The translations under genes were made by a program, and so were the position numbers. 64,000 nt of DNA from Lachnospiraceae bacterium (lineage in GTDB: Bacteria; Bacillota; Clostridia; Lachnospirales; Lachnospiraceae): positions 376,994-440,993 of the forward strand of contig SVEF01000001.1 of NCBI GenBank assembly GCA_015057585.1, written 5' to 3'. The notes under the pieces are model-generated. The model ran no database searches. It saw only the letters and a list, made by a program, of their open reading frames with translations, and was not told the origin of the DNA. Numbering within the stretch: the stretch's first letter is position 1; each line of letters starts with the position of its first letter. Shown one piece after another: positions 61,755 to 64,000 of this stretch.

Positions 61755-62636
61755 TTATTTGTATTTTTTAATACTCTTCAATTCTCGGTATAACAACAGG
61801 TAATCCTCGTACCGGCATTTTGATATTTCTCCGGCTGTAACCGCTTCTTTTACTCTGCAATCCGGTTCATTCTCATGTACACATCCTCGGAACCGGCACA
61901 AGTCCTCGTACTTTGCAAACTCCGGAAAATACTCTTTCAACTCTTCTGCCGCAACCTCTTCAAGCGTAAGCGAACTAAATCCCGGGGTGTCCAAAATATA
62001 TGTTTCTTCATCAATCCAGATAAATTCTGAGTGTCTCGTTGTATGTTTCCCTCTTTTGATCTTTTCACTAACAGCTCCGGTTTCCATTACAACGTTCGAT
62101 TGAAAAAGATTGACAAGTGTTGATTTTCCCACTCCGGAAGGTCCTGCCATTACGGTTGTTTTTCCCTTTAAAATTTCCTGCATTTCCTGAATTCCGTCTT
62201 GCTTTTTTGCAGAAAGAAAGCGGATTTCGTAACCGGTATTACGCCATCCGTCTTCCAATTCTTTTTTTTCTTCTTCCGAAATCAAATCGGTTTTATTGAA
62301 CACTATGATGACCGGAAGTTCCTGCTTTGTCATCAGGATCAGAAAACGGTTCAGCAAATTCCGGTTTGGTTCCGGATCCTTTGCAGCAAATACAACAATT
62401 GCCTGATCAACATTTGCAACCGCAGGCCGAAGCAACCGGCTCTTTTGTGGCAATAATTCCACAATGGTAGCCAGTTTCTTCTCCTCGTCCAGTATTTCCA
62501 GTTTTACATTATCTCCTACCAGCGGTTTCATTTTCTGGTTACGGAAAACGCCCTTGGCTTTGCATTCATATACCCCGGCACTTTCCGTATGAACATAGTA
62601 AAACCCTGCAATTCCTTTGATTATTTTTCCAGTCAC
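61755..62636 (-). CDS. rsgA: Small ribosomal subunit biogenesis GTPase RsgA
   Basis: Circularly permuted GTPase that checks late 30S assembly. It has an N-terminal OB fold, then the permuted motifs FNKTDL, GPSGVGKSTLVN and DTPGFS, and a zinc finger CRFRGCVHENEPDC. The GTG start at 62636 (TAGTGA overlap with the kinase stop; AGGAG 11 bases before) matches the usual start TGKIIKGIAGFYYV; the longer frame adds 11 residues inside the kinase gene. Confidence 0.96.
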   Translation of the reverse strand: MTGKIIKGIAGFYYVHTESAGVYECKAKGVFRNQKMKPLVGDNVKLEILDEEKKLATIVELLPQKSRLLRPAVANVDQAIVVFAAKDPEPNRNLLNRFLILMTKQELPVIIVFNKTDLISEEEKKELEDGWRNTGYEIRFLSAKKQDGIQEMQEILKGKTTVMAGPSGVGKSTLVNLFQSNVVMETGAVSEKIKRGKHTTRHSEFIWIDEETYILDTPGFSSLTLEEVAAEELKEYFPEFAKYEDLCRFRGCVHENEPDCRVKEAVTAGEISKCRYEDYLLLYRELKSIKKYK

Positions 62637-64000
62637 TATTCTACTAACTCCTGCAGACTGACTGTCCAAACATCCCGCATCGTCGGATCGCCGTCCGGTG
62701 TGCCAACATACAAATAGGCATCCACAGTACCCGCTGTCAGATTTGGATAGTCATCCTTCTTTAATTTAATATAGAATCCGTCTTTCGGATAATTATCATA
62801 ACTGATGGTGTCATCTGCGACAACATACCAGTTTCCATTTCCCTGGTCAACCTCAATAATATATTCCACTGTCTGTCCCGCTCCCACCGGATTTGGCTTT
62901 CCTGCCGTAACCAGGAACAATGTCCAATACTCTACACGTTCAGGTATCGGTGTCGGTGTCGGTTCCGGAGTTGGCGTAGGAGTTGGTGCATTCGTCGGGG
63001 TTAGAGGCTCTGTCGGATTCGGAGGTACCACAACGCCCGGTGTCTCCGTCGGATCCGGCGGCAACACTTCTCCCGGTGTAGGTGTTGGTACAGGAGTCCC
63101 CTCTCCCGGTCCGCGTCCGATGACCAAATTCACCGCTGTACCGGAAACAATCGTCTGCTCCAGTTTCACACCCTGATTAATTACCTTGCCTATATTTTCT
63201 GCATCAGAATCACCTTCACTTACTTCACCCAGAATCAGGCCTTTTTCTGCTAATGCAACTTCAGCCTCTTCCAACGTCATTCCGACCAGATTAATCATTT
63301 CAACATAAACAATATTTTTTCCGTTGCTGACAATCAAAGTAACTTTATCTCCCGGGAAAACCATTTCCATTACGCCCGGGATGGTGCCAACAACATTTCC
63401 CCGTTCTTGTTCATCATTATACTCATAACTCGGAATTACCTCCAGGCCCATTGCCGCCAGCTGACGTGTCGCATCTTCCTGGGATAACCCGGCCACAAAC
63501 GGCATTTCAATCGGTTCCGGTCCAGCACTGATTGTCAAACGGATGGTCGCATTCATCAGGACATCACTATCTGCCGTCGGATACTGACGGATTACGGTTC
63601 CCTTTGGTTTATCACTCCACTCTACTCCGGCTTCCAGTACAATAAATGCCTGAGACTTGCCATGTAACAGTTTCTCTGCATCTTCAAACGTATATCCGTC
63701 TACATTCGGCATCGGAATGGTCTGAACCGGCATATTTGTCGGTGTCGGAGACGGGCCGTCCTGTACTATTGTCGTTGGTGTAGGTGGCGGCGTAGTTTTA
63801 TTCGGATCAAGTAGTTCACCAATCCCGAAAAATCTGCCTATCAGATAAATAATACCGATGGTAAGACCGATTACAACAATAATGCTGAGAACAATAATTA
63901 CCTTTTCCCAATTGGAATTGATACTGTCGAGTTCTTCTTCTTCCTCTTTTAATACCTGACGTCCCTGTTTTCTTCCCTCATAATGTGTCACAGTGGATTT
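62636..64000 (-). CDS. prkC: Serine/threonine kinase with PASTA domains (PrkC-type), C-terminal part
   Basis: The N-terminal kinase domain lies beyond the right edge; what is here is the juxtamembrane segment, one membrane helix (VIIVLSIIVVIGLTIGIIYLIG), a Thr/Pro linker, three PASTA domains (IPMPNVDGYTFEDAEKLL; MPFVAGLSQEDATRQLAAMG; INLVGMTLEEAEVALAEKG), a second longer Thr/Pro-rich linker and a C-terminal beta domain of about 95 residues starting VEYWTLFLVTAGKP. PASTA kinases sense muropeptides and lipid II and control growth and germination. The extra C-terminal domain is not in Bacillus PrkC. The stop overlaps the rsgA start. The frame stays open to the edge, so the start is not known. 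Confidence 0.88.
   Translation of the reverse strand, partial: KSTVTHYEGRKQGRQVLKEEEEELDSINSNWEKVIIVLSIIVVIGLTIGIIYLIGRFFGIGELLDPNKTTPPPTPTTIVQDGPSPTPTNMPVQTIPMPNVDGYTFEDAEKLLHGKSQAFIVLEAGVEWSDKPKGTVIRQYPTADSDVLMNATIRLTISAGPEPIEMPFVAGLSQEDATRQLAAMGLEVIPSYEYNDEQERGNVVGTIPGVMEMVFPGDKVTLIVSNGKNIVYVEMINLVGMTLEEAEVALAEKGLILGEVSEGDSDAENIGKVINQGVKLEQTIVSGTAVNLVIGRGPGEGTPVPTPTPGEVLPPDPTETPGVVVPPNPTEPLTPTNAPTPTPTPEPTPTPIPERVEYWTLFLVTAGKPNPVGAGQTVEYIIEVDQGNGNWYVVADDTISYDNYPKDGFYIKLKKDDYPNLTAGTVDAYLYVGTPDGDPTMRDVWTVSLQELVE

Noticed and set aside
62945..63110. Direct-repeat-like pattern that could suggest a CRISPR or tandem array
   Set aside because: It is the coding sequence of the Thr/Pro linker in the kinase; units are irregular, without spacers of constant length.
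1..64000. tRNA, rRNA, prophage, insertion sequence or toxin-antitoxin genes
   Set aside because: I looked for cloverleaf-type genes, integrase, transposase and small paired genes in the gaps and found none that could be supported.

Overview
The window is a stretch of a spore-forming, Gram-positive anaerobe, most likely a Lachnospiraceae-type Clostridia. This rests on gene content: an IspH–ribosomal protein S1 fusion, sodium-pumping biotin decarboxylase genes, spoIIGA–sigE–sigG beside ftsZ, spoVD/spoVE-like genes in the division cluster, and A/T-rich spacers with GGAGG ribosome sites. The species cannot be named from this sequence. Almost every gene lies on the minus strand; the exception is one DUF4397 gene at 34843-35514. 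I saw no rRNA, tRNA, CRISPR array, prophage or insertion-sequence transposase.

Layout in plus-strand coordinates (minus-strand transcription runs right to left). 1-2.4 kb: bactofilin, pyrH, frr and the start of uppS. 2.5-7.7 kb: a five-gene biotin-dependent sodium-pump decarboxylase operon with its own promoter. 7.7-15.15 kb: an operon-like run from a clear promoter at 15120-15148: membrane-anchored Ig/transglutaminase protein, Asp/Glu-family racemase, DltA-like adenylating enzyme, carrier protein, MBOAT acyltransferase, SGNH-like protein with cysteine at the nucleophile position, and a lipoprotein. 15.2-16.9 kb: recX and recA, with two LexA-type operators bracketing the recA promoter. 17-24.85 kb: ilvA, ftsY, smc, rnc, acpP, plsX. 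24.9-30.3 kb: cheR, ispH-S1, cmk, a flavoprotein and a GerMN lipoprotein. 30.4-34.7 kb: pgsA, rimO, folD, cls. 34.8-35.5 kb: the DUF4397 gene, followed by a large branched palindrome. 35.8-45.1 kb: an Mrp-type cation/proton antiporter operon with four large antiporter-like subunits. 45.2-47.6 kb: sigG, sigE, spoIIGA, with a spoIIG-type Spo0A promoter. 47.7-58.3 kb: ftsZ, then a trimmed division/cell-wall cluster (ftsQ, ftsW/spoVE, murD, two PBPs, ftsL-like, rsmH, mraZ) with an MraZ operator. 58.4-64 kb: lgt, ychF, thiamine pyrophosphokinase, rpe, rsgA and the C-terminal part of a PASTA kinase.

The window is mostly core housekeeping. The parts most worth a second look are the racemase/transglutaminase/Dlt-like operon, three intergenic multi-hairpin elements (2462-2547, 28356-28438, 35529-35674), the decarboxylase locus that carries both carboxyltransferase types, and several readable promoter architectures (LexA/recA, MraZ/dcw, Spo0A/spoIIG). 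Start codons were moved inward from the longest open frame where a ribosome-binding site clearly marks a later start; these cases are noted.
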